Shown here piece by piece: positions 1 to 10,619 of a stretch of 64,000 nucleotides of DNA. The notes beneath the pieces were generated by a model. It saw only the letters and a list, made by a program, of their open reading frames with translations. It was not told where the DNA came from and did not search any database. The position numbers and the translations under genes are program-made. The first letter of the stretch is position 1; each line of letters opens with the position of its first letter. Location of the stretch: contig JAUCBN010000029.1 in assembly GCA_035048815.1 (NCBI GenBank), forward strand, positions 17,290,501 through 17,354,500, read 5' to 3'. Source of the stretch: Abelmoschus esculentus (lineage: Eukaryota; Streptophyta; Magnoliopsida; Malvales; Malvaceae).

Positions 1-2179
1 TTATAAAGACGAGGATTCGAATAAAGAATTTATTGATTCTTATTCTACTCTGTGAGATCTTTACAACGGTATTTCATATGCTCAAAATGATTGAGTGATA
101 AATGAGAAATTGGTACTCAAAGTAAGAAGATCGTGAATAGAATAAGGAAATGAAACCCCATTATCCTATATGGATGAGATAAATGAAGTGTGAAGTGTTT
201 ATATACATGTACCCACATAATTATTATTTAATGGCTTGACTCTTGGGTTGGGATGCATTATATAAGTGATGCAAATGTTTTGATTTATTAAGCTATTTTT
301 ATGCTTGCGGAAATTTTAACCGTTGTTATTAAATTTTTTCTTAAATTATTTATTTATTTTTTAATATTAGAGAAGAGTTTATATTTTACTTAAATACAAT
401 TTAAGAATATTATATAAGATAAAATTAACTATTAATAGTAAATTCGAATTTAATTCGGATGAAAACTCTCACTGGTTTTAACCTAATTTTTCTTATAAAT
501 AAGAATAAATTCTAAGTTTCAAAACACACTCAAAATTATTTTCTACTCTCATTTTCTTCTCCTCTGGTGACTGGCGAAGCTAAGAAAAATTTGAGATCTC
601 TGCATTTGTGTTACTGTTGAAGATCCTCTTGTAGTTACATCTTGAGAGACAGACTACCACCTCACACCTCAGGAGTGACAGAAAATTTATTTTAAGAAAA
701 CTGTGTTCGTACAGGTTTCAAACACGATTCCTACTTATTGTTTTTATTTTATTTCATATTTTTTATTTTTGTTCTGTTTGTTAAATAATATTTATTTTAT
801 TTTATTATTTTTATTTTTTTGGATTAACCATTCATTATTTTTTTAACATATCACAATTGCATTAATTTCATGGAACGTCTCCCATAAAATTCTTAAATCA
901 AGACAACTTTTCATAACTTTATTTATAATTATAAGAATCATCTTGTATTAGTTTTACGACTAATGTCTAATGGTTTAGAGTATACTCTAGAACAAATACT
1001 ATTATAATCTCTGTAATTAATTTTAAAAAAATAAAAAAGCGAGTTTTTCAACATAGAAAAATAGATTTTATAGCAATCTTCTTGATTCAAAATCACCGTA
1101 ATATATCGCACTTTAAAATTATAGTTTAAAGAATAAAATAAATATAAAGTTTACCAATATTGATTTTCTTCTCAAGAACAATGAAGAGATACTAAATAAC
1201 CAACACTACTTCTCGTAATCTCTCTGTGTCATATCTTTTCCCATACATTTAAAGATATCAGATCTCATTAATAAAATTATATAAACAACTCTCGATTTTT
1301 AAAAATTTATTAATATGAAAAATAAGAAACATAATAAAGATAATTTATTATTTTTTATTATATTATTCAATCAAATAAGAATCCATGAAACAATCATAAA
1401 TATCAATTAGATTAAAAAGACTTTAACTAGAACAAAATTCAAATAATAATTATTAAATAAAGGAGTACAATTTAAATCAAATCGAATTTTAATCCAATTC
1501 ACCACATCATAAAGGTTTTAAGAAATACTCAAACTTGATTATGTAACTAAAGTCGGAAATGTTAATAAGTTTTATTTGAATCTCATTAGAAAATTTTATC
1601 ATCGTATAGATCATTAATATTATATCGACAAATCCATCTAAAAATAAATCTGTGTAAAATAAAACCGCAAGAACAAGATCAAGCAAGGAAAATTATTTTG
1701 AAGCCTATGGCATTAGAAACTAGCAGCCAATGCCCTGACCAACAGGCCACACGAAATTGACAATAGATATTAGATAATAGTTTGTTTGGAAAATGGAAAA
1801 TAAAGGTTGAACATATATGTGTAGATTTATATATTTATCGTATTCTTATAGTAAATTTAATATTTAATCAATTTTTAAGTTAGAGTATATTTAGTTTGAT
1901 TTTTTGTTAAAATTTAATGTCGGATTATATTTTTTATGTCGGACAAATTTAAGTCTAGTTAAAATATATTAAATTCGAGACCGAGCACGACCAGCAGGAT
2001 GAAATTAGGATTCTAATCCGCTATCAGTTCAAATGATAAAAAGGGAAGACTTAACAGCAACCTATTTTATTTCAAAAGAGTGTGCCAAAGTTCATCACAT
2101 TTTCTATACCGATGCTTAAAGCTTATTACTGAGTCACAGGTTACTACCGGGCACAGAGAAGTCGTCGACTGGCTCTGAG
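1..2179. other. AT-rich intergenic DNA, no gene recognised
   Basis: No reading frame here looks like a conserved protein. The stretch is strongly AT-rich. A pyrimidine-rich segment at about 540-720, preceded by a TATA-like TTATAAATAA near 494 and followed by a possible splice site near 719, could be an old leader exon or LTR piece, but nothing downstream codes. The 3' part of a SINE-like repeat lies near 925-1036 and is described separately. Confidence 0.6.
925..1036 (+). repeat. 3' fragment of a SINE-like repeat
   Basis: The core around 960-1016 (ACTAATGTCTAATGG, then GAGTATACTCTAGAACAAAT, ending GTAATTAATTTTAAAAAAAT) matches the reverse complement of 50346-50430 and more weakly 54360-54430. 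The head with the pol III boxes is missing or unrecognisable, so this is probably a 5'-truncated copy. The A-rich 3' end fits a SINE. Confidence 0.55.
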
Positions 2180-5100
2180 TTACATCTTCTTCACTATGGC
2201 TTCAAGCATTCCATTAGCCAAGTAGCTAGTCGCGTCTTGGTTATTGACCGGACCAGGTAGCTGGAATGAGACGGTGAAGGGTCCCGGAGGGGATAGATTT
2301 TGTGTCAGCATATGAAAGATTTGGAAGTTCTTGCAGACTATCTTTTCACCGGTTGTTGATATACCCTTTATTAACACTTTTCCATCAGGTTCAATGGCAC
2401 AGTCGAAATCTTCTGCACTCAAAATCAAACATCTCAATCTTCTTCCCGGAGAAGTCGATAACGAAACAGACAGAAAAAATATGTTGATTCAAGCTTTTGG
2501 TATTAATTAACATGAGAACTAAATTAGCTTCGGAGCTTAATACTGTAAAAAAACAATATTGATCTTAAAAATTACAGGAACTTACTTTTTTCCATTGATA
2601 CTCCGGGAAGAGAGACACGGAAGTAGTACGAATCCTCCAGTTCACCAATCTCCACTTTTCCGATAACTGGTCCCACTGTTCCAGTGGTTGCAGCACCAGT
2701 CAGAGCAACTCCATTTTTGGAATCAGTTATGATCTTATCCAACTCATACTTGGTGGATTGTGAAGGCAGAAATATAATAGCTGGACCAATTCCTTCTGCA
2801 GCCTCAGCATTCTCTTTGGTTGGTGAAGAAATAATATCATCTGGATTAGTTGGACCCATGTATGGCACGCAATTCAGAGGAGCCACATCGAGAACTGGTT
2901 GCTGGGGATTCATACGATTAGGCTCGTAAGTTTCGCCTTTTGTACTTTCAGACCTGCCAGAAGACAAGTAGACTGTCACGTTCACACATGAGCCTAGATC
3001 GGAGTACAAAACAGATGCTACTTTTCACGAGCAATGCTGCAACTTACATGTCTCCCCCCAACCCAACCACTTTTATCATATGTTATGGAGTTTTTTCAAG
3101 ATGCCAACAATAAAACTCAGGTTTGTTTAATAATCCATTGAAAGAACTTGTTGGGAATCTTATGGAAACAGAACATAGAGAAACATTTAAGGTAGTAAAA
3201 TCCTTGGTGGCAAAAATCAAATCTCTCAAACAACATTTGAGAAAACAAATATTGAATCCAGTTAAAGAGTTACATACTGAAAAGTAATATTTTTCTAAGT
3301 ATGATACGAAAATCTCAAACTGAACAAATAAAGGAAACATGCATCACATTGCCAATGACATACTGAAACAGAAAACCATCACATTTGTAGTAGTTTTGCT
3401 CAAACCTTAGAACCCCATTTTTGAGATTAAGGGCTCCGAATTTTCTGACAAATCATGCCCATCTTCTTACTCTCATACTAGAACTTGTTGCTAGTTAAGT
3501 GTGTTTCCCTTAAAGATGCAGCTTATACTTAATGTAGGCTATGGCTGAAAACTACAACCATGGTTTATATGTCACTGTCCTAATGCAAGACCCCTATCCA
3601 AATGTTCTCATTTATTATCCTCCTGGAATTATTTAAAAGTTCTTCACTGCCTTCGGTATTTTTCCCTTTTACAGCTCATTTCTGTGTTTCCAACAGACTC
3701 CGCATTTAATAGCATAAATAACCTTCCAAGTTAACGGATTAGTTGCTCTTGCCAAAACCAAGAAAAAATGTGTTAATCACGTGAGATACACACGTAAAAC
3801 AATAAAAGAAGTTAGTTAAATGTGTAAGTTTTAGATCAAGACTCATCTGCTGATTAGTGTAACATAACACATGCAGCCATCTTTGGCTTTCGCAAATGAA
3901 TAACACGTGCAGCCTTCTTTGGCTTTCACGAATGGATAACACGTGCAGCCTTCTTTGGCTTTCGCGAATGGATAACACGTGCAGCCATCTTTGGCTTTCG
4001 CAAATGAATAACACGTGCAGCCATCTTTGGCTTTCGCAAATGAATAACACGTGCAGCCATCTTTGGCTTTCGCAAATGGATAAGAGGTGCATAGCATGTG
4101 TGAACTTTATAAAGAACTCTTCAAACCACAATCAGTGCTTCTTCACATCTACCATTCTAAGAAAGTCTCTATTATGCATTTGAAGATTAATAAGGAAAGA
4201 TAAGTAATACAGAAAGCAAATAGTATATGAAGTTTCTTGAATAAATTTAAGAGAAATATCATTTTTTATTTTAAAAAGTGAAACTTCTGATGTAGGAAGT
4301 CCTTCAACCTAGATTCTATATCTCACATAAAATATAATACAAGAAATCACTTCATTTTAAATACGAAGAAATATGCACACGTAATGGACACATTAGATCC
4401 ATAATGGTCTAATAGATAGAGCTGCTTATAAGAAGTTTTATGTACTTGTATCTAGGGGAGAAGCAAAGGATTTCCGATTCAGGGCTACGATAAAAAGTTG
4501 ACAGAATGATTTTTTACTATGTCTTGAATGTAATGGCACTAAGAAATTAAAAGAAGTATGAGAGGAAGCAGGTGCAGGGCCCTGGCCTTCCCCCTTTATC
4601 AGTTTGTAATATGGTTAATGTCAAGCAGTAATATTAGTTCTTTGACCTCGGATATCCTGTTTTGGATCTACTTTTATGACTATATGCCCTTTGAAATTTT
4701 CTTTATCATCTTTCGCTTTCTTTGAGGCTTTATTCAATACGTCACATCTACCACAGAACTATGCATTGTTGATTGATGATAACTACTCTATAAGGAATAC
4801 CAATGACTTCATCGTATGCATTAACAGAAGCAATCCAAATGCATATAGAATTCCATACAGCTTGAATCTTGCAAATAAAACGGTTGGACGGGTACATAGG
4901 TGCAAATATACTAGGTCCTTTGAGTTGTTTTTGTTGTCTGGTCATTTCCATTGTACGTAACGTACATGCTACCTTCGTGGCTGAGTACGTGTTGGAAAGA
5001 AAGTGTCGATCTTTTCGAGAAACAAGGAGCAAGTGGCTGGTTTCTATTTGGAAGGGACAAGTAAATAAACATTTATGTTGCTCCTACTCTACATTTTTCT

Positions 5101-5832
5101 TGAAGTACCCAAGTCAAGTGCATATCCAAACATGGGTATGGGAACATAACCCTCCAAATATATGGAAGAAATCCAAGGAAGGTTGAACATATCCATGACG
5201 ATCGCATGTCCGCATTCAAGACCCACACAAGAGTGCAAGTAACATTGAACATCACCCTCAAACTTCTCTAAACAGGAGAACATCAATTTTAAGAGAAGCT
5301 CCAACATAAGTTATCAAAAATCCAAAATAGGAAAAAAGTTAGCCTGTAAAACCCTAAAGTAGAGGGTCTCTTGGCAATGAAATCCAAATAAAAAACCCTA
5401 AACAAGCAGCCAAATGTTAAGATAGCAAGATTCCTAATTCAACTTCCAAACACCTTGTACATCAATTTTGCTTAGCATTAGAAAAGATTGCATAATATAT
5501 ATCAATACTAAGTAAAAATCCATCCTTTCTGAACCTTATATTTCAGGAATAAACTACTTAAACATGAAATTTTAACTCTTTACCAAAAATATTAAATCCA
5601 AGACAGATTCGATCTAAGACGAGTCATAAAATCTTGAACAATCCAGAATATACATCATCATGATCATGATCAAAACTCGAATACATCAAAAACCCAAGAA
5701 TAAAATACCATTTGAGAAAATGAGAATTCAAAGCTGTAATTTTTCTGCTTAATCCAGTGCATTAAAATACATGAAACAAAAACAAGCAGATGTATGGCCA
5801 GTGGGGAAACTTTACCTCAGTGGAGAAGCCAT
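2180..5832 (-). CDS. Alpha-crystallin domain (HSP20-like) protein, IDM2/IDM3 type
   Basis: The last two exons are firm: 2586-2953 (possibly starting further upstream) and 2180-2412, joined by a GTAAG donor and TGCAG acceptor so that the frame reads GVSMEKKDFDCAIEPDGKV, ending in TAA at 2180. This is the alpha-crystallin domain of the INCREASED DNA METHYLATION 2/3 family. In Arabidopsis those proteins work with the acetyltransferase IDM1 and MBD7 to promote ROS1 DNA demethylation and prevent silencing. The 5' end is uncertain. A short exon 5816-5832 (ATG GCT TCT CCA CTG AG, donor GTAAAG) ends in phase 2, exactly what the acceptor before 2953 needs; the joined frame would give 205 residues. Alternatives are a start at the internal Met of MNPQQPV, or an exon extending to about 3024. 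If the distal start is right, intron 1 is about 2.9 kb and contains the G-box minisatellite. Family call strong, exon 1 moderate. Confidence 0.72.
3010..5815. other. Probable intron 1 of the IDM-like gene
   Basis: If the exon at 5816-5832 is real this is one intron. Apart from the minisatellite it shows no recognisable coding sequence. Frames of 60-105 codons near 4680-5310 overlap on both strands and resemble no family I know, so I treat them as chance frames. Confidence 0.45.
3866..4081. repeat. 36-bp minisatellite, six copies, each with a G-box-like core
   Basis: Six head-to-tail 36-bp units start at 3866, 3902, 3938, 3974, 4010 and 4046, with a degraded seventh start after 4081. Five carry CACGTG, at 3904, 3940, 3976, 4012 and 4048; the first has CACATG. 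Two subtypes exist: units 1, 4 and 5 share one form (4 and 5 are identical), 2 and 3 another, and 6 is intermediate, which suggests recent unequal exchange. Another CACGTG lies at 3778-3783. Because 36 is divisible by three, frames on both strands stay open and give spurious repetitive ORFs. Confidence 0.95.
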
Positions 5833-6952
5833 TGAACAGTCACCTAAGAAAGCAGAGCGGAGAGTTTTCAGTGAGTTCCAAACATTGTTTTTTTCTACAG
5901 GTTGAAAGAATAAATATTACTTCTTTACTCACTTTTTTCTTCTCTGGACCAATGGGGTTTGTCAAAATGGACGGGGGAAAGAAGAGAGACTACATGTTGG
6001 GAATAATTGGCTGCGGTTGGAGCACGGTGCACTTGCCTTATTTTTTTCCGATTGTTTAGAGAAAATGAGAAATTAAAATCCCTCCTTAATTATAACATAT
6101 ACGATAGATATTGCAGCGATATAAATAATTTTTTTCATAGGTTTTTTATGGTTGGATTTAAATAATATAATGATTAATTTTATAAATTTTAATTTATCAA
6201 TCTATATTAAGCAATCGGTGAATCTCTAAAGCGAGTGTGCTACCGTAAGAAGTCTTATGTTGTCTATTAAACATAGTTGTAATATCGATTTTATCTGTTT
6301 TAATAATGATTAGTCGAACCCTATATTCCAGATTAATATATGTCTTATTTTGGTGCACTTGCCTTATTTGTTTTTGATGATTTTAAATCGTTTATCTTTT
6401 TATTATATTTATATGAGTGCTCTCACTTTAAAAAATGAATTTAGGTTTATAGTTTAAGTTTAGGAATTATGGTTAATATTTAAGGATTTAAGAGTATGAT
6501 ATAAGATTTAGGGTTTAAGATACAAAAATTAAAATTAATATTCAAATTTAAAATTAATTTTTTAAATAATCTTTAATATAATATACAGAAACATATATAA
6601 TTAGAGATTAAAAAAATTTACTCTTTAAATATTATATAATCTATTGTTGATAATCCTATTAAGGTAACAATACATTTAATTTGTTGTATTTGAGAAAATA
6701 TAGCATGAATTATTGTAAATTAATTTAAGATTTTAAGTTTGAGAAATTCATAATTTAAAAATAAAATTTAATTTAAAATTTAGGTTTGAGAATTATAAAA
6801 TATTATTTAAATTTTATAATTTTAAGAATAAGATTTAAATTTTAATTTTGTAAAAGTAAAATCTGATACGTTGATATATGTTAAAATTAAAATTAGGTAC
6901 AAATCATTTTTTTACATTTAAATAGATTTTATTTTATTTTAAATATGCTTCA

Positions 6953-7669
6953 AATTCTGGTGAAATTATTATAATATTGTATCTTATTTTTTTATTTTAA
7001 AAAATATGATTCTCAAAAAAATATTTTTGAATCTATAGGATTTTTAATAGTATTTGAGTTTTGAGTTCGACTTAAATACAATTAGACCTCATGATGAAAA
7101 AATATTAAAAAAATCATGAAGACACTTAGATAACAATCCGAACTCAAAAAAAATAAAATCTTGAGTTCGGCTGGAACACAGTCCGAACTCATAAAAAATT
7201 TAATATTATTCCAATTGAAAGCGGTAAAAGTGGATGCCAAACTTATTACTGCAGTCTGAATTTTGCAGTGAAATTTCAATAAAGTAATAAAATTAAATAT
7301 GGCGTGTGGGTGAGCGACAGACCATATAAAGTAAAAGTTAAATAATATTAAATTTAAATTCAAACGGGTGGATAGACAGCAAACAAAAAAATTAAATTTA
7401 AATGAGATCAAAATTTTCTATGAGTTCGAACTGTGTTCAAGCCGAACTCAAAATTTTTTATTTTTTTTTCTTGAGTCTGGATTGCAATCCAGGTGCCTTC
7501 ATGATTTTTTTTAATATTTTTTTTATCAAGAGATCGGATTATATTTAAGTCAAACTCAAAACTCAGGTACCGTTAAAATACTATATATTCAAAAATATTT
7601 TTCTTGACAATTATATTTTTTAAATTAAAAAAATAAAGACGTAATATTATAATAATTTTGCCTCAAATT
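6953..7669. repeat. Long fold-back element with ~250-bp inverted arms
   Basis: The left arm, about 6953-7205, and right arm, about 7415-7669, are inverted copies with modest divergence. Matching landmarks include AAATTATTATAATATT, AAATATTTTTGAAT, GAGTTTTGAGTT, AATATTAAAAAAA with ATCATGAAG, and GAGTTCGGCT followed by GAACACAGT. About 210 bp of unrelated DNA separates the arms. The layout is that of a non-autonomous fold-back DNA transposon. I see no clear target duplication and no transposase. Confidence 0.85.
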
Positions 7670-8158
7670 CTCCTGCTTTGGAGTTTGGAGACGTTATTTA
7701 TCAGCAACTTCAACTGTACTTGTCTAGAAACTAACACTTTTATCGGTAACTTTAATGTAAGATTATTTGAGTTAGTTAAATCGAATATAAAAAAATAATA
7801 AAAATTTAAAGTTCGAAATTTAATTACGTGTGAAAAAATTTCGCATTCTATAATGTTCGAAAATTAATAACTAATCAATTACGTATTGTCTTAATATTAA
7901 AACTTACGAAATTAAATATGATTTAATTTTAAGATCCATTTATACGTGCGAGTTTATTTTAAGGGTTTCATTACTCGAGAATAAATAAAGATCACCGGAA
8001 CTTTTAGTATCAACCAAGTTTACTTTTTAATAATAAACACCACATTAATAATTTATATATCCGAATATATAATACAAACAAGATAAATATGATGAAATAT
8101 ATAAACATATAATAAGATATATACATAAATATACTAAATATATAAGTACACAGTAAAT

Positions 8159-8255
8159 GGGTTGAGATCTACTTACACATAACGCAAAACATATAATTTT
8201 ATATATTTCGAATCGTTAGATAAAAATAATAAATGGTTGAGATAAATAAAATAAC
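8159..8255. mobile_element. MITE-like repeat family B, one end
   Basis: It begins GGGTTGAGATCTACTTACAC, which matches the reverse complements of the ends near 11466 and 13447, and shares an inner motif (AATCGTTAGATAAAAA, then GGTTGAGATAA) with the copy at 13455. Only one end is clear. Confidence 0.55.
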
Positions 8256-8553
8256 ACACGTAAATATATAATAAGATATATAAATAAATTATTAACTTAT
8301 ACACAGACGATAGAAATTTTTTGTTTCAACGAGCATCTTAATTTTAGATTTAATATTTTAGTTTAGGTTTAGAGTTTAGGGATTTTAATAGAAAGATTTA
8401 AAATTGAAGTTCATTATTAGAATTTAATGTTTAGGATTAAAGAATTAACTAAATATTAACGGATTATTAAATTTTTAAATTAATCTTATTTTAATTATTA
8501 TTGTTAAAATATTAACAGCTGAACGACATACTAATGTACGATTCGAGTCGGTC

Positions 8554-8555
<2 letters not shown>

Positions 8556-8599
<44 letters not shown>
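8556..8599. repeat. TTA trinucleotide microsatellite
   Basis: About 44 bp of uninterrupted TTA repeats, nearly 15 units, in the ALG13 upstream spacer. Confidence 0.97.
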
Positions 8600-8890
8600 G
8601 ATATAGTGCATCCCTTAAATAATTTTTTCTACATTAAATATATTCTAATATACAATAAATAAATTAAAATATTGAATAAAATATAAAATTATCAATGAGC
8701 CTTATATTAAAACATTCATCCATTTTAACTCATTTTTTTCCACTCAAAGCAACCCCATTTACCCTAAACCCAGTCGTGCTTCAAACGGATCAATTTAGCA
8801 AATCAATTCAGAAGAGAAGAAGAGACCTTGAATTGAACAAATCTACCATCCTTTAGTTGTACAGATCAACCTGTCTCTTTGTTTCGTCGC

Positions 8891-8929
8891 ATGAAGATCA
8901 AATCTTGCTTCAAACAGTCGCGATCTTAA
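8891..8929 (+). other. Upstream ORF in the ALG13 leader (12 codons)
   Basis: ATG AAG ATC AAA ... TCT TAA, encoding MKIKSCFKQSRS, lies wholly in the inferred leader exon just before the donor at 8946. Such uORFs can lower translation of the main ORF. No conservation evidence is available. Confidence 0.4.
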
Positions 8930-8945
8930 CTCGAACCTTTGAAAG

Positions 8946-10609
8946 GTACTCTACTTTCTCCTTGTTTTCTTCGCTGCAAGAAGCTTTTGTTATCGGATTT
9001 ATAGATCTTATTCTTGCTTGTTTTCAGCTTTAGACGAATTCTGCTTCCAAGTTTTTTCATGTCTTTTTTTCTGGTTTATAGATTGGGTCACTATATTTTA
9101 GCATTTATTAGAGTTTCCTCTTATCCGAATTTTGTTGCAATCTGTGCGTGGTTATTTATTACTCCTCTCACTCTTTAAGTTTTGTTTCACTGCTTAGAAA
9201 ATGAAGGAAAAGGGTTAATGATTGAGTTAGGCTACGTTGTTATTCGGGTTTCTTTTTTTCTTTTATCATTTTGAGCTAATCCGTATATTTTTAGGTGAAA
9301 AATCTTGTGAGATAACATGGCAATGATTGATGAACCTTTGTATCCCATTGCACTTCGTTTGAATTCGATCCGTAGACTCTCTACGATTGCACATGCACTT
9401 GGAGAGAGTAAATGGGGTTGTTCTGGCCCTTCTGGGTGAAAAAGTTTAATTAGATGTATATTTTATTATATTTAATTTAATTTATTTTTTATATTCATTT
9501 TCAATTTTCAGCTGAAAATAAAAAAGAAAATAATAAGGACGACATGGTGCGATATGATTGATCAAGGATTTTTTTTAGTGGTGTCTGAATTTGGTTGAAC
9601 CATGGTTAACCTTAATTCGAGGTAGAGGGCGTAGCCAATCTGCAAGATTATAGTGAGTTCTTTTAACTATTCCAGATTTGAGTACTAATGACTTGAGTTT
9701 TTAATAAGCAGCATTGGTGTTTAGTGACATAATTTCCTATATTGTTAGAATCAGGCAGGGATTTATAATTTGGTTGTATTAACCTGTTATATAATTTTTA
9801 TTTGGTTGATATCACTTTATGCTTGTGCATGCCGTTGAGAATCATCAGAAGAACTCCAAAGGATTCCAGTAACTTTTACTATTTTGTACTTGGCATGCGT
9901 GGAAATTGCTTTCCTAATCAAATATACTCATAAAATATCTGTTCAACATGTCGAGTTATATTAAGCATTTAAGTTGATCCATTGCGCACATGTTTCTACG
10001 CATATAGGCACTCTTGAGTAGTGCCATCTTTCTTGCTTGAATTAAGGTTAACCATGGTCCTGGCATGTTAATTGTTGAATGTATACCCTGCTTTAATTTT
10101 CATGATAGGATAGCCAAATTCAAATCAAATAATCAATAGGTAAGAAGGATTGGCCTAAATGACCAAAACCATGTCTTACAAATTTGTTGGTGCTCATTTG
10201 GGTCAGGTTCCTAGCCAATGTTTGTATTTACAAGGATGGGTGGATAACTTATTTGAATATGAAACAACTTTGTTGAAAATGATATCTTTGGGCCATTTTT
10301 GACCCCAAAAAATAGATCATCAAGCCAGATAAAATGTTACCATGTGTTACATCTCAGACAAACTTACAAAAGAATTGTGTTTGGAGTGCAGTTTGGTCTG
10401 CTGATATCATTTCTTGGTTCTCTAATTTCATTATTCTTCATTGAGGTTGTATTCTATGGTTGTTCTCTGTTTTGACAGAGCTTATACTCGGCACATTTGA
10501 GATGTTTCATAAATACTATTGTTTTCGGCTGAGTTAAAAATAAAAAATGAATATGGTTATTGATGATTGTTGTCAATCACAATCTTTTTGTTTGTTGTGT
10601 TAACTGTAG
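8946..10609 (+). other. ALG13: Probable 5'-UTR intron of ALG13
   Basis: A leader exon with pyrimidine-rich and GA-rich patches ends TTTGAAAG before GTACTC at 8946. The acceptor TTAACTGTAG at 10600-10609 leaves ten bases before the ATG at 10620. Introns over 1 kb in plant 5' UTRs are common and often raise expression. The leader holds a 12-codon upstream ORF, 8891-8929. The intron contains a perfect 20-bp inverted repeat (9599-9618 and 10039-10058). Transcript data would be needed to confirm the splice. Confidence 0.6.
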
Positions 10610-10619
10610 GTGATTCCAT

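Larger units (their letters stand above)
5833..8760. other. Intergenic spacer between IDM-like gene and ALG13
   Basis: AT-rich and non-coding. It contains the fold-back element at 6953-7669, degenerate TTTAGG-like tracts near 6425-6545 and 8335-8450, one end of a MITE-like repeat at 8159-8255 and a TTA microsatellite at 8556-8599. The IDM-like promoter should lie just right of 5832, but I could not place a convincing TATA box. Confidence 0.6.

Noticed and set aside
3866..4081. CRISPR-like array
   Set aside because: Units are contiguous with no unique spacers, and the host is a plant. It is a minisatellite.
3739..4183. Repetitive ORFs on both strands with 12-residue repeats
   Set aside because: They are the 36-bp minisatellite translated. 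The unit length keeps every frame open, and nothing resembling a start context or flanking exon supports a protein.
4676..5307. Overlapping frames of 60-105 codons on both strands
   Set aside because: No family resemblance, and mutually overlapping open frames are more likely chance in intron DNA.
7082..7411. 109-codon minus-strand frame
   Set aside because: It lies within the fold-back element; composition is low complexity (F, L, I, N rich).
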